64,000 bases of DNA from Bacteroidetes bacterium MedPE-SWsnd-G2. Lineage in GTDB: Bacteria > Bacteroidota > Bacteroidia > Flavobacteriales > Flavobacteriaceae. The notes under the pieces were generated by a model. That model made no database searches. It worked only from the letters and a program-made list of their open reading frames with translations, and was not told the origin of the DNA. The position numbers were made by a program, and so were the translations under genes. The stretch is from the NCBI GenBank assembly GCA_001874335.1, contig MPDE01000004.1:124001-188000 (forward strand). Reading direction: 5' to 3'. Positions 37,378 to 44,927 of the stretch are shown one piece after another (position 1 is the first letter of the stretch; every line of letters begins with the position of its first letter).

Positions 37378-38743
37378 CGTTTAAGCGGTTTTGTTCCATG
37401 CGTTCTGCTAAACGTTTTTCAAGGATAGGTTGTAGTAAAGTTTTTCTTGGGTTCATTTTTAAGAAAGGATACAATTGTATATCATCCTTCATTTTATCTT
37501 CAGGATTTGGATGTATATTTGTTCCTAATAAAATTTCTTTCCCATCTTCAAATTGCTGTAATTCTTGATCAGCGCTTTCTTTTATTTTTTTCTGAATTAT
37601 TCCCTCTTTAAGGAGTTTTAAATACCCGCCTTGTGTTTCGATATCTTTGAATAAACCAAGAGCTTTTTCCGCCAATTGATGAGTTAGAGATTCAATATAA
37701 TAACTACCATCTGTAGGGTTGCTTACTTTGTCAAAATAACTTTCGTGTTTTAAAATCAACAATTGATTACGGGTAATTCGCTCTGCAAAGTCATTGGTTT
37801 TATGATATACAAAATCGTATGGAAGGTTGCTTACGGTATTTGCGCCACCCAAAATAGCACTCATACACTCAGTGGTTGTACGAAGCATATTTGTGTTATA
37901 ATCGTAAAGTGTTTTATTTCGTTTGCTTGGTGTTGCGAGAATATGACAATTGGTGTTTGCTAGTTTAGCATCTGAAGCGATGGAATGCCAAAGTAAACGT
38001 AACGCTTTTAATTTAGCGATTTCAAAAAAGTAGTTAGACCCAACACTTACATTAAATGTAATCGTAGTTTTAATTTCTTCTCCAAAGGCATTAATATATT
38101 CAAATCCTTGAGCAATGCTATATGCTAATTGTTGAACCATATTGGCACCAGCATTCTGAAACAACTCTAAGTTTATACTTAGATTACTTTTTAAGTTATG
38201 GCAAGATTTTAAAATCTCTACTGTATTTTTTAGATCGTCTTTGAAATTATGAAACCAATTACCAGATTTTGACAGATGTCCTATGCAATCACTATGTAAA
38301 TATATTTGCCCATTACTTTCTTTGGCAAACTTGTCTAAGCTTAAAGCAAATTCTAAACTTAGAAACAAAGGTTGAATATGAATTTCAACCTCAGATAAAT
38401 TCAGATTTAAAAATAATTTGTTTAAGTCTGTATCATTATTTGGGATAGTAAACTTTATGCTTGTCGCTCCCTTTTCGAGATACTCTAAAGCTTTTTTGTT
38501 AGATATTTCAAGATCAGAAACGTAAATGGATTGACAAATACGCCATTGATTGGCCTTAGGTATGTCAAGCTGGTGTTCTGGATTGAGATCTTCGACATCA
38601 TAAAAAGGCTTAACGTCTATGCCTTCGTTAGAATGCCATATTAAGGTGTTATTATAATCTGCACCTTTTAAATCTACTTGAATTTTTTGTTTCCACTCTT
38701 TTGCAGAAACTTTAGAAAATTCTTCGAATTTAGGGTTATTCAT
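37370..38743 (-). CDS. methylmalonyl-CoA mutase, small subunit
   Basis: 457 residues, shorter than classical small subunits (about 620). It covers only a barrel-like region: '[20 protein letters not shown]' near the N-terminus, '[16 protein letters not shown]', '[20 protein letters not shown]' and '[18 protein letters not shown]'. No B12-binding DxHxxG motif is present, as expected for the non-catalytic partner. It is coupled at both ends: ATGAATAA overlap with divIC upstream and ATGAGTAG with the large subunit downstream. Confidence 0.9.
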   Translation of the reverse strand: MNNPKFEEFSKVSAKEWKQKIQVDLKGADYNNTLIWHSNEGIDVKPFYDVEDLNPEHQLDIPKANQWRICQSIYVSDLEISNKKALEYLEKGATSIKFTIPNNDTDLNKLFLNLNLSEVEIHIQPLFLSLEFALSLDKFAKESNGQIYLHSDCIGHLSKSGNWFHNFKDDLKNTVEILKSCHNLKSNLSINLELFQNAGANMVQQLAYSIAQGFEYINAFGEEIKTTITFNVSVGSNYFFEIAKLKALRLLWHSIASDAKLANTNCHILATPSKRNKTLYDYNTNMLRTTTECMSAILGGANTVSNLPYDFVYHKTNDFAERITRNQLLILKHESYFDKVSNPTDGSYYIESLTHQLAEKALGLFKDIETQGGYLKLLKEGIIQKKIKESADQELQQFEDGKEILLGTNIHPNPEDKMKDDIQLYPFLKMNPRKTLLQPILEKRLAERMEQNRLNDE

Positions 38744-39062
38744 TAGTGTTAGATTTTGCTATACTGTCTTCGTATTCAATGAGGTAAATTTCTTCATTGT
38801 CCTTCTTCATGTAGTAGGTTTCACGAGCATGTTTTTCTATACCGGCTTCTGTACTTAGTTCTTTTAAAGCTTTATTATCCTTTTCAATTTCTTTTAGATA
38901 GTAGGCTTTTTCAGTTTCTAAGTTTTCCATTTCGGTATTAAGCTCGTTATGGATACTCCAAGAATTAGCGTCCCAAAAAATCATCCAAACAGCAAATAGG
39001 GTAATTGCCAAAAAGTAGATGTTTTTGAATGGTTTTAAAAAAGGACTTTTTTTCCAAGACAT
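38736..39062 (-). CDS. septum-formation initiator (DivIC/FtsB-like)
   Basis: 108 residues: a short cytoplasmic N-terminus, one membrane helix near 13-29 ('NIYFLAITLFAVWMIFW'), then a coiled coil of about 45 residues ('ELNTEMENLETEKAYYLKE') and the characteristic 'EKHARETYYMKKDNEEIYLI'. It probably works with FtsL/FtsQ equivalents at the division site. It overlaps udk by 1 bp and the mutase small subunit by 8 bp, an unusual partner set for a division gene. Confidence 0.88.
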   Translation of the reverse strand: MSWKKSPFLKPFKNIYFLAITLFAVWMIFWDANSWSIHNELNTEMENLETEKAYYLKEIEKDNKALKELSTEAGIEKHARETYYMKKDNEEIYLIEYEDSIAKSNTNE

Positions 39063-39667
39063 TATAGACTCTGATTAATTATGGTTTTTACAATATTAAC
39101 AGCAACAGTATTGTACTTATTGTTGGGTATGATAATATCTGCATACTCCTTCATCGGTTCAATAAATTGTTGATGCATTGGTTTTAATGTTGTTTGATAT
39201 CTGTTTAAGACTTCATCTATATCTCTTCCACGCTCCTGAATGTCTCTTTTTAGACGTCTGATTAGGCGCTCATCACTATCTGCATGAACAAATATTTTGA
39301 TGTCAAACATATCTCTTAATTCTCTGTTGGTAAGAATTAATATACCTTCAACTATCATCACCTTTCTGGGATGAGTTAGTACGGTATCATCGGTACGATT
39401 ATGTTTTATAAAAGAGTAAACAGGCTGATTTATTGAGTTTCCAGCTTTAAGCTCTTTTAAGTGAGATTCAAGCAATTCAAAATCGATTGATCTGGGATGA
39501 TCAAAGTTAATTTTGATACGCTCATCATAACTAAGATGAGAGGTGTCTTTATAATAAGAATCCTGAGATATTACACCAACTTCACTATCAGGTAATTCGT
39601 TTAAAATTTGATTAACAACGGTTGTTTTTCCACATCCTGTTCCTCCAGCAATACCGATTATTAGCAT
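39062..39667 (-). CDS. udk: uridine kinase
   Basis: 201 residues. It phosphorylates uridine/cytidine in pyrimidine salvage. Walker A 'GIAGGTGCGKTTVVNQIL' at 5-22, 'ISQDSYYKD' near 34, 'INFDHPRSIDFELLESHL' near 53-70, 'MIVEGILILTNRELRDMFD' near 104, and 'RRLKRDIQERGRD' in the lid. It is the first gene of udk-divIC-mcmS-mcmL, with the stop/start of the next gene overlapping as TAATG. Confidence 0.95.
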   Translation of the reverse strand: MLIIGIAGGTGCGKTTVVNQILNELPDSEVGVISQDSYYKDTSHLSYDERIKINFDHPRSIDFELLESHLKELKAGNSINQPVYSFIKHNRTDDTVLTHPRKVMIVEGILILTNRELRDMFDIKIFVHADSDERLIRRLKRDIQERGRDIDEVLNRYQTTLKPMHQQFIEPMKEYADIIIPNNKYNTVAVNIVKTIINQSL

Positions 39668-39714
39668 GATATAAGTTTAAATTTTGCTACAAATTTAGCG
39701 AATTATGTATTAGT

Positions 39715-40137
39715 TTATTTCTGAACTTTAGAAACTTCTTCGGCAGTTATCAACGAATTGTTTGTGTTGCCCCAATTATTAGTAATAAAATTCATTATAT
39801 CAGCAATTTCATTGTCACTCAGGCCTAAAGGCGCCATTACACCATTGTATTCTTCGTCGTTCACGGTTATTTTACCAGACATGCCATATTTTATAGCTTT
39901 TATACTGGCTTCTCTATTCGCTTTTAAATAATCTGAATTTGCTAAAGGCGGGAAAACCTTAGCAACGCCTTGACCATTTGGAAGATGGCAAGAGGTACAA
40001 AATTTATTGTAAAGTCTTTTACCTTTTTGAATGCTTCTTTCAGCTTCCGAATTCTCATTAGACGCTGTCGACTTCTTTTCATCATTACAGCTAAAACATG
40101 TAAAAGTGACTAAAAGTAAAATAAATAGATGTCTCAT
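39715..40137 (-). CDS. c-type cytochrome lipoprotein
   Basis: 140 residues. A lipoprotein-type signal has its cysteine near 14-17 (TFTCFSC). One haem-binding CTSCH motif is at 47-51, followed by 'LPNGQGVAKVFPPLANSDYL', and a distal axial Met lies in 'NGVMAPLGLSDNEI'. It is a class-I monohaem cytochrome in the periplasm. It starts 3 nt after the sugar dehydrogenase stop, so it is likely the electron acceptor of that enzyme. Confidence 0.9.
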   Translation of the reverse strand: MRHLFILLLVTFTCFSCNDEKKSTASNENSEAERSIQKGKRLYNKFCTSCHLPNGQGVAKVFPPLANSDYLKANREASIKAIKYGMSGKITVNDEEYNGVMAPLGLSDNEIADIMNFITNNWGNTNNSLITAEEVSKVQK

Positions 40138-40140
40138 TTT

Positions 40141-41238
40141 TTAATTAAGAATTAGTTTTACAATACCAAAATTTTCAATTCCAACGTAAATAAAACCATC
40201 TGGCCCTTGATTTACAGATCTTACTCTTCCTAAATCGGCTAATAATTTTTCTTGATAAACTACTTGATTATCATCCATTACGCAGCGAGCAAGGTATTGA
40301 AATTTTAAAGAACCTACTAACAAATTGCCTTTCCATGCACCATATTTATCACTATTTATAAATGCCATTCCAGAAGGCGCAATTGATGGTGTCCATTGGT
40401 AAAGCGGTTCTTCCATATTTGGTAAGGTTGTGTGTTCTGTTATGGTTGTTCCAGAATAGTTTTTACCATAAGTTACCTTTGGCCAACCGTAATTTTTTCC
40501 TTCCTTAATGATGTTAATTTCATCACCTCCCTTTGGGCCATGTTCGTGAATCCAAAGTTGTTTTGTTTCTGGATGTAGGCTCATACCTTGAGGATTGCGA
40601 TGACCATAACTAAAAATTGCTGTTTTGGCGTTTTTTGAATTAATAAATGGGTTTGAATTTGGAATGCTTCCATCAGGATTAATTCGGTAAATTTTGCCAC
40701 CATCTCTAGTGATGTCTTGCGGATTGATATCCCGCTCTCCTCGCTCTCCAATGCTAAAAAATAAATATCCATTTTCATCAAAGCATAAGCGTGACCCAAA
40801 GTGTTGACCTTTTGTGGTATTGGGAGTTGCCTTATACAGTAATTGTTGTTGTGTAAGGGCGTTTCCTCTTAGTTTGGCTCGCATTACAGCTGTATTGCCG
40901 CCAGAGCCAGAACCTTTTGCGGAGGCATAAGAAAAATAGAGCCACCCGTTAGATTTGTAATTGGGATCAATAATGATATCCATCAATCCTCCTTGACCTC
41001 TAACATAAATTTCTGGTAACCCACTAACTTCTGTTTTTTTACCATTCTTAAAGTGAATCATTTTGCCTTCCTTTTCATTTATAAGCATACTGCCATCAGG
41101 TAAGAAAACAAAGCCCCAAGGATTGTCTAAATCTTCCACGATCAATTGGTAAGAATGAGCATCATTTACTGGCGTGTTATTTTGAGCGCAAGCAAATAAA
41201 CTTATATAAATGAGAATTAGAAAATAAGTGGATTTCAT
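40141..41238 (-). CDS. PQQ-dependent aldose/sugar dehydrogenase-like beta-propeller lipoprotein
   Basis: 365 residues. The lipobox is near SLFAC (Cys17). The soluble-GDH/YliI-type six-blade propeller shows 'NPWGFVFLPDGSMLINEKEG', 'RGQGGLMDIIIDPNY', 'GQHFGSRLCFDENGYLFFS', 'SYGHRNPQGMSLHPETKQL', 'HEHGPKGGDEINIIKEGKNY' and 'PSIAPSGMAF'. The catalytic-type His (QHFGS) and Ca/PQQ-region residues appear present. It is co-transcribed with the cytochrome c gene 3 nt downstream, suggesting sugar oxidation feeding a periplasmic electron chain. No PQQ-synthesis genes are in the window. Confidence 0.9.
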   Translation of the reverse strand: MKSTYFLILIYISLFACAQNNTPVNDAHSYQLIVEDLDNPWGFVFLPDGSMLINEKEGKMIHFKNGKKTEVSGLPEIYVRGQGGLMDIIIDPNYKSNGWLYFSYASAKGSGSGGNTAVMRAKLRGNALTQQQLLYKATPNTTKGQHFGSRLCFDENGYLFFSIGERGERDINPQDITRDGGKIYRINPDGSIPNSNPFINSKNAKTAIFSYGHRNPQGMSLHPETKQLWIHEHGPKGGDEINIIKEGKNYGWPKVTYGKNYSGTTITEHTTLPNMEEPLYQWTPSIAPSGMAFINSDKYGAWKGNLLVGSLKFQYLARCVMDDNQVVYQEKLLADLGRVRSVNQGPDGFIYVGIENFGIVKLILN

Positions 41239-41273
41239 AGGTGAATATTTAATTCTAAAATATAAATTATTTC

Positions 41274-41305
41274 TTGTTTAATATTAAAGAAAAGCATTAT
41301 ATTTG
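41274..41305 (+). promoter_or_regulatory. housekeeping promoter for tRNA-Pro
   Basis: TTG at 41274-41276, 21-nt spacer, TATATTTG at 41298-41305. This is the best -33/-7 consensus match on the plus strand, 12 nt before the tRNA. Confidence 0.75.
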
Positions 41306-41317
41306 CACCTCTGTTTT

Positions 41318-41392
41318 CGGGGTGTAGCGTAGCCCGGTTATCGCGCCGCGTTTGGGACGCGGAGGTCGCAGGTTCGAATCCTGCCACCCCGA
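41318..41392 (+). tRNA. tRNA-Pro (anticodon UGG)
   Basis: 75 nt. The acceptor stem CGGGGTG (41318-41324) pairs with CACCCCG (41385-41391), the anticodon stem CCGCG/CGCGG encloses loop TTTGGGA with anticodon TGG, and the T-arm is GCAGG-TTCGAAT-CCTGC. CCA is not encoded (ACA follows). It lies alone between its own promoter and terminator. Confidence 0.97.
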
Positions 41393-41393
41393 C

Positions 41394-41430
41394 AAAAAGC
41401 TGAGTAGTTTTACTCAGCTTTTTTATTTTT
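41394..41430. terminator. terminator shared by tRNA-Pro and the convergent lipoprotein gene
   Basis: AAAAGCTGAGTA/TACTCAGCTTTT stem right after the tRNA, with T-runs in both directions. It overlaps the stop (41423) of the minus-strand lipoprotein gene. Confidence 0.92.
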
Positions 41431-41908
41431 CTATACGAATGTAATTCTCTGCATAAATTCTATTTCCGTCTTCATCTACTTCAATTTGACTGAATTTATT
41501 TTCTTCAAGATCAAGTTCATAAATAAATGATTCACGAGATTTTATGACTTCATCCATCATTTGCGAACCGTATTCTAAACTTTCAATGAGCATCCCATCT
41601 TCATGTTTGTAGGTGCCATAACCAAACCATTCTGCCGAATCTGATGGCACGTGTTTGGTCCACATTACTTTGTGTTTTGAATACATTTTAACTTGTCGAT
41701 AGCCTGACTCTGCATTAAAGGAATCTGTAACAGTATTATTATCGTAGTTATAAAAATTGACCAATTCCCATGTGCCTTCCAAGGTCGATGGAATGGAAAT
41801 CACCTCCTCTTTAGTTGGCTCTTGTGCTTCAGGTTTAGCTTCTGTTTTATTATTGTTGCAATTGTAAAAGATTAGAGCGGCAATTAAAATGAAGTATATG
41901 GATTTCAT
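41423..41908 (-). CDS. hypothetical lipoprotein
   Basis: 161 residues. Lipobox near residues 13-16 (FYNC), then an Asn/Lys/Glu-rich spacer. The mature domain is beta-rich ('TLEGTWELVNFYNYDN', 'WFGYGTYKHEDGMLIESLEY', 'NRIYAENYIRIEK') and reads like a small lipocalin-type fold, as in many Bacteroidota lipoproteins. No specific function is visible. It diverges from trxB. Confidence 0.72.
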   Translation of the reverse strand: MKSIYFILIAALIFYNCNNNKTEAKPEAQEPTKEEVISIPSTLEGTWELVNFYNYDNNTVTDSFNAESGYRQVKMYSKHKVMWTKHVPSDSAEWFGYGTYKHEDGMLIESLEYGSQMMDEVIKSRESFIYELDLEENKFSQIEVDEDGNRIYAENYIRIEK

Positions 41909-42143
41909 AACGATTGTAATTTACGGTGTAAAATATTGATTATCTACAATTTACGAAATATGTGGGTAACAACCATCAAATTAAGTTCAATTTATCATCT
42001 GATATTATAGGATTTATGAACTGAAATACTAAAAATAAAGAGTATTGCTGAAAGCTATTTTAATATATAAAAACTTAATAATTTTTTCACAATCCTTAGG
42101 GTTAAAGTTGTTATTTTTACTGCACTTAAAAAACGTAACTAAA

Positions 42144-43094
42144 ATGTCTGAAACAATAGAAAAAGTAAAGTGCCTAATTATAGGTTCGGGACCTGCAGGG
42201 TATACTGCCGCAATTTACGCTTCAAGAGCAAATATGTATCCAGTATTATATCAAGGAACTCAGCCTGGAGGTCAATTAACGACCACAAATGATGTTGAGA
42301 ATTTCCCTGGTTACCCAGAAGGAATTACTGGACCAGAAATGATGATGCAATTACAGGAGCAAGCTAAACGCTTTGGTAGCGATATTAGAGATGGTTGGGT
42401 TACTAAGGTCGATTTTTCAGGCGATATACATAAGGTATGGGTAAACGAAACTACTGAGATTCATTGTGAAACTGTAATTATATCGACAGGAGCATCAGCA
42501 AAGTATTTGGGCTTACCTTCTGAACAAAAATATTTGCAATTAGGTGGAGGTGTTTCTGCTTGTGCTGTTTGTGATGGGTTTTTCTATAGAAATCAGGAAG
42601 TTGTAATTGTAGGTGCAGGAGATTCGGCATGTGAGGAAGCGCATTATTTATCAAAACTTTGTAAAAAAGTAACTATGTTGGTGAGACGTGATGCCTTTAG
42701 AGCATCTCGTATAATGGAAGCTCGTGTTAGAAATACCGAAAACATAGAAATTCTTTTAAACACAAATACAGTTGAAGTGTTAGGAGATGGACAAGTTGTT
42801 ACAGGTGTAAAAGCTAAAAATAACACTTCAGGAGAAGAGATTGAGATTCCAGCAACTGGATTTTTTGTAGCTATCGGTCATAAGCCAAATACTGATATTT
42901 TTAAAGATTATTTAAATTTAGATGAAACAGGATATATTATTAATACTCCAGGTTCTTCTAAAACAAATATTGATGGTGTGTTTGTATCGGGAGATGCTGC
43001 AGATCACGTATATAGACAAGCTGTTACAGCAGCAGGTACAGGTTGTATGGCTGCATTAGATGCTGAGCGTTATTTAGCCGCCAAAGAAGGTTAA
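42144..43094 (+). CDS. trxB: thioredoxin reductase (NADPH)
   Basis: 316 residues from the ATG at 42144. A TTG 99 bp upstream is in frame but gives an uncharacteristic hydrophobic extension. FAD motif IIGSGPAGYTAAIYASRAN at 12-30, redox-active CAVC at 140-143, NADPH motif VGAGDSACEEA near 155, and the C-terminal FAD motif 'VFVSGDAADHVYRQAVTAAG'. It reduces thioredoxin in the cytoplasm. A TATTTTTA sequence about 35 nt upstream is a near match to the -7 element. Confidence 0.97.
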   Translation: MSETIEKVKCLIIGSGPAGYTAAIYASRANMYPVLYQGTQPGGQLTTTNDVENFPGYPEGITGPEMMMQLQEQAKRFGSDIRDGWVTKVDFSGDIHKVWVNETTEIHCETVIISTGASAKYLGLPSEQKYLQLGGGVSACAVCDGFFYRNQEVVIVGAGDSACEEAHYLSKLCKKVTMLVRRDAFRASRIMEARVRNTENIEILLNTNTVEVLGDGQVVTGVKAKNNTSGEEIEIPATGFFVAIGHKPNTDIFKDYLNLDETGYIINTPGSSKTNIDGVFVSGDAADHVYRQAVTAAGTGCMAALDAERYLAAKEG

Positions 43095-43113
43095 TATTAC
43101 GGGGATAAAGCAT

Positions 43114-43146
43114 AAAAAAAGGCAGAATTTACATTCTGCCTTTTTT
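43114..43146. terminator. bidirectional terminator between trxB and a DUF2807 gene
   Basis: AAGGCAGAAT-TTAC-ATTCTGCCTT with flanking A7 and T6 between convergent stops at 43094 and 43161. Confidence 0.93.
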
Positions 43147-43160
43147 ATTCCGGTTTTATT

Positions 43161-43997
43161 TTATTGCAATTCTTTCTTTTGAAGTTTTGCTTCTCCAGAA
43201 AAGGATTGTACAGTTATTTTTGGCGTATTATATAAGTATATTTCGCTATCTCCCGATGCCGTAATATCTATATCTTCTAAGCTATTTACAAATATTTTAC
43301 TTGAGCTTTCAGCCACCAATTGAGAATGTGTAGTCATAAACGATTTACCATCTAACACAGCCTGATTGTCTAATCTAAATGTGGCGTTTTCACTTGAACC
43401 TTCTATTACGACATTAGCTCTTTGATACAAGTCTATTTGAGATGTTTTGGTGTTAACTACGGCATCTAACTTACTGGTTTCACTAACCACCATATTTATA
43501 TCCTCGCAAGTTAGATTTAATTTTAATCTCGATTTATCAGAACTGGTAAGTCTGAAACTTCCAGTATTAATATTTAGATAGGCTTTTGCCGATCCAGTGG
43601 TTTTAACCGTAGCTTTATTTAAATCTAAAGAGGTTAATGATCTAATTTCACCTTGTTCACTGATTTCAAAATTTTCTAAAGTAGAGGTGTAGTTTACTAT
43701 GATGTTGAGCTTTTTACGATAGGTTATTTTTTTAGTTGTAGAAAAACTAAGCACACCATCAACAACTTCAAACTTAATTATATCATGTAAATTATTGTCC
43801 GTTTCAATTTCAACCGAAGGTTTTTCGTTAAAAATTAATTCAATTGTAAAATCCTCTCCAACTTTAATAGTAGAAAAGGCATCAATGTAGGTTTGCTTTA
43901 GGGTAACGTTTTTGTCTCCTTTTATTTTTTCTACTTGAGCATAAGTAGAAGTTAAGGCTCCTAAAGCAATGAGAATTGTAAATAAATACGTCTTCAA
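43161..43997 (-). CDS. DUF2807/GIN-domain exported protein
   Basis: 278 residues. No ATG is present in the N-terminal region. A TTG at 43997 gives a good signal peptide (ends TSTYAQ), and the longer TTG frame (44048) is ruled out by a -7 element at 44024-44031. The mature protein begins like GIN-domain proteins ('AFSTIKVGEDFTIELIF', 'IETDNNLHDIIKFEV') and continues as short beta-strand rungs ('KTTGSAKAYLNINTGSFRLT'), consistent with a right-handed beta-helix at the cell envelope. It is a paralogue of the upstream DUF2807 lipoprotein but separately transcribed. Confidence 0.82.
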   Translation of the reverse strand: MKTYLFTILIALGALTSTYAQVEKIKGDKNVTLKQTYIDAFSTIKVGEDFTIELIFNEKPSVEIETDNNLHDIIKFEVVDGVLSFSTTKKITYRKKLNIIVNYTSTLENFEISEQGEIRSLTSLDLNKATVKTTGSAKAYLNINTGSFRLTSSDKSRLKLNLTCEDINMVVSETSKLDAVVNTKTSQIDLYQRANVVIEGSSENATFRLDNQAVLDGKSFMTTHSQLVAESSSKIFVNSLEDIDITASGDSEIYLYNTPKITVQSFSGEAKLQKKELQ

Positions 43998-44009
43998 GAT
44001 TAAGGATTT

Positions 44010-44031
44010 TATATTTGTTTTAACAAATATA
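44010..44031. promoter_or_regulatory. -7 element TATATTTG embedded in an inverted repeat
   Basis: Arms TATATTTGTT and AACAAATATA, 10 bp each with a 2-bp centre. The minus-strand -7 box TATATTTG (44024-44031) forms one arm. A bound dimer here would block the promoter of the DUF2807 gene starting at 43997. Confidence 0.55.
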
Positions 44032-44034
44032 TAC

Positions 44035-44074
44035 AAAAACCATCCCAAACTACATTTTGAGTTTGAAATGGTTT
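44035..44074 (-). terminator. terminator of the padR-pspC-DUF2807 operon
   Basis: On minus, AAACCATTTCAAACT pairs with AGTTTGGGATGGTTT (two U-G pairs) around an 8-nt loop and runs into TTTTT. It directly precedes the next promoter. Confidence 0.75.
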
Positions 44075-44101
44075 AAAACAGATTGAATAGTTATGGTTGG
44101 G

Positions 44102-44830
44102 TTAGTGTTTTTTTATACTACCAGAAGCCGAATCTTTAGCGCTTACTTCTTTTGGGTTTCCGTAATATTTAATATCTCCACCGCTGCTTGCAGAGGCATG
44201 TAATCGTTCTGAAGTGTTAACAGTTATGTCTGCACCGCTTGTTGCTTGAACATTGCATACTTGTGAGCTTAAATTATGAGCTTTTATGTCACTACCACTC
44301 GTTGCTTTTGCAATAAGGGTATGTGTCGTGCCTGTTAATTTTAAGTCACTACCGCTGGTAGATTCACAATCAACAGTTTTGGTGTCAATATCTAATTCCA
44401 TATCACTACCACTGGTTGTAGATAAATACAATTTTTCGCAGGTAATGGTATTTGTTGAGTAGACATCTGTTCCGCTGGTGGCCTTGATTTTGCTTACCTG
44501 ATCAAAATTTAATAATATCTTTTTTGAGCTTGCTTGTCCAATGTTTTCGTCGGCATAAATTTCTAATACGTTATCCTTAACCTTAGTCATTATAATGTCG
44601 TGCAAGTTTTCATCTGCTTGAACCGTCAAACTTTCGTTTTCAGATTGTGTGAGATAAACATCTACACCTCGACTAATTACTATTTCGTCAAAATTGGGGT
44701 CAAGGTCTCTTTCTACGGTAACGACATTACCATTACCTTTTATTCCAGGTCCCATGTTAATATCGAAATTGCAAGAAAACAATATTGAGCCTAAAATTAC
44801 AGCGGTTAAATATTTAATTATAGTTGTCAT
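44102..44830 (-). CDS. DUF2807/GIN-domain lipoprotein
   Basis: 242 residues. Lipobox near residue 20 (ILFSC). The mature domain is a regular beta-helix with six successive 'TSG(S/T/A)D'-type turns spaced 18-21 residues apart (between about 115 and 225), for example TSGSDMEL, TSGSDLKL, TSGSDIKA, TSGADITV. The family often accompanies PadR/PspC genes in Bacteroidota, and its function is unknown. It is 97 nt downstream of the pspC gene in the same direction. A TATATTTA in that gap could be a weak internal promoter. Confidence 0.85.
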   Translation of the reverse strand: MTTIIKYLTAVILGSILFSCNFDINMGPGIKGNGNVVTVERDLDPNFDEIVISRGVDVYLTQSENESLTVQADENLHDIIMTKVKDNVLEIYADENIGQASSKKILLNFDQVSKIKATSGTDVYSTNTITCEKLYLSTTSGSDMELDIDTKTVDCESTSGSDLKLTGTTHTLIAKATSGSDIKAHNLSSQVCNVQATSGADITVNTSERLHASASSGGDIKYYGNPKEVSAKDSASGSIKKH

Positions 44831-44927
44831 GATTTTTAAGTGTTTGATTGATGATGTAAATATATTACAGTTTTATGTGTTAAATAATTGTTTTAGAATG
44901 AGTTGTTGATTTTTCATGATGAATTGT

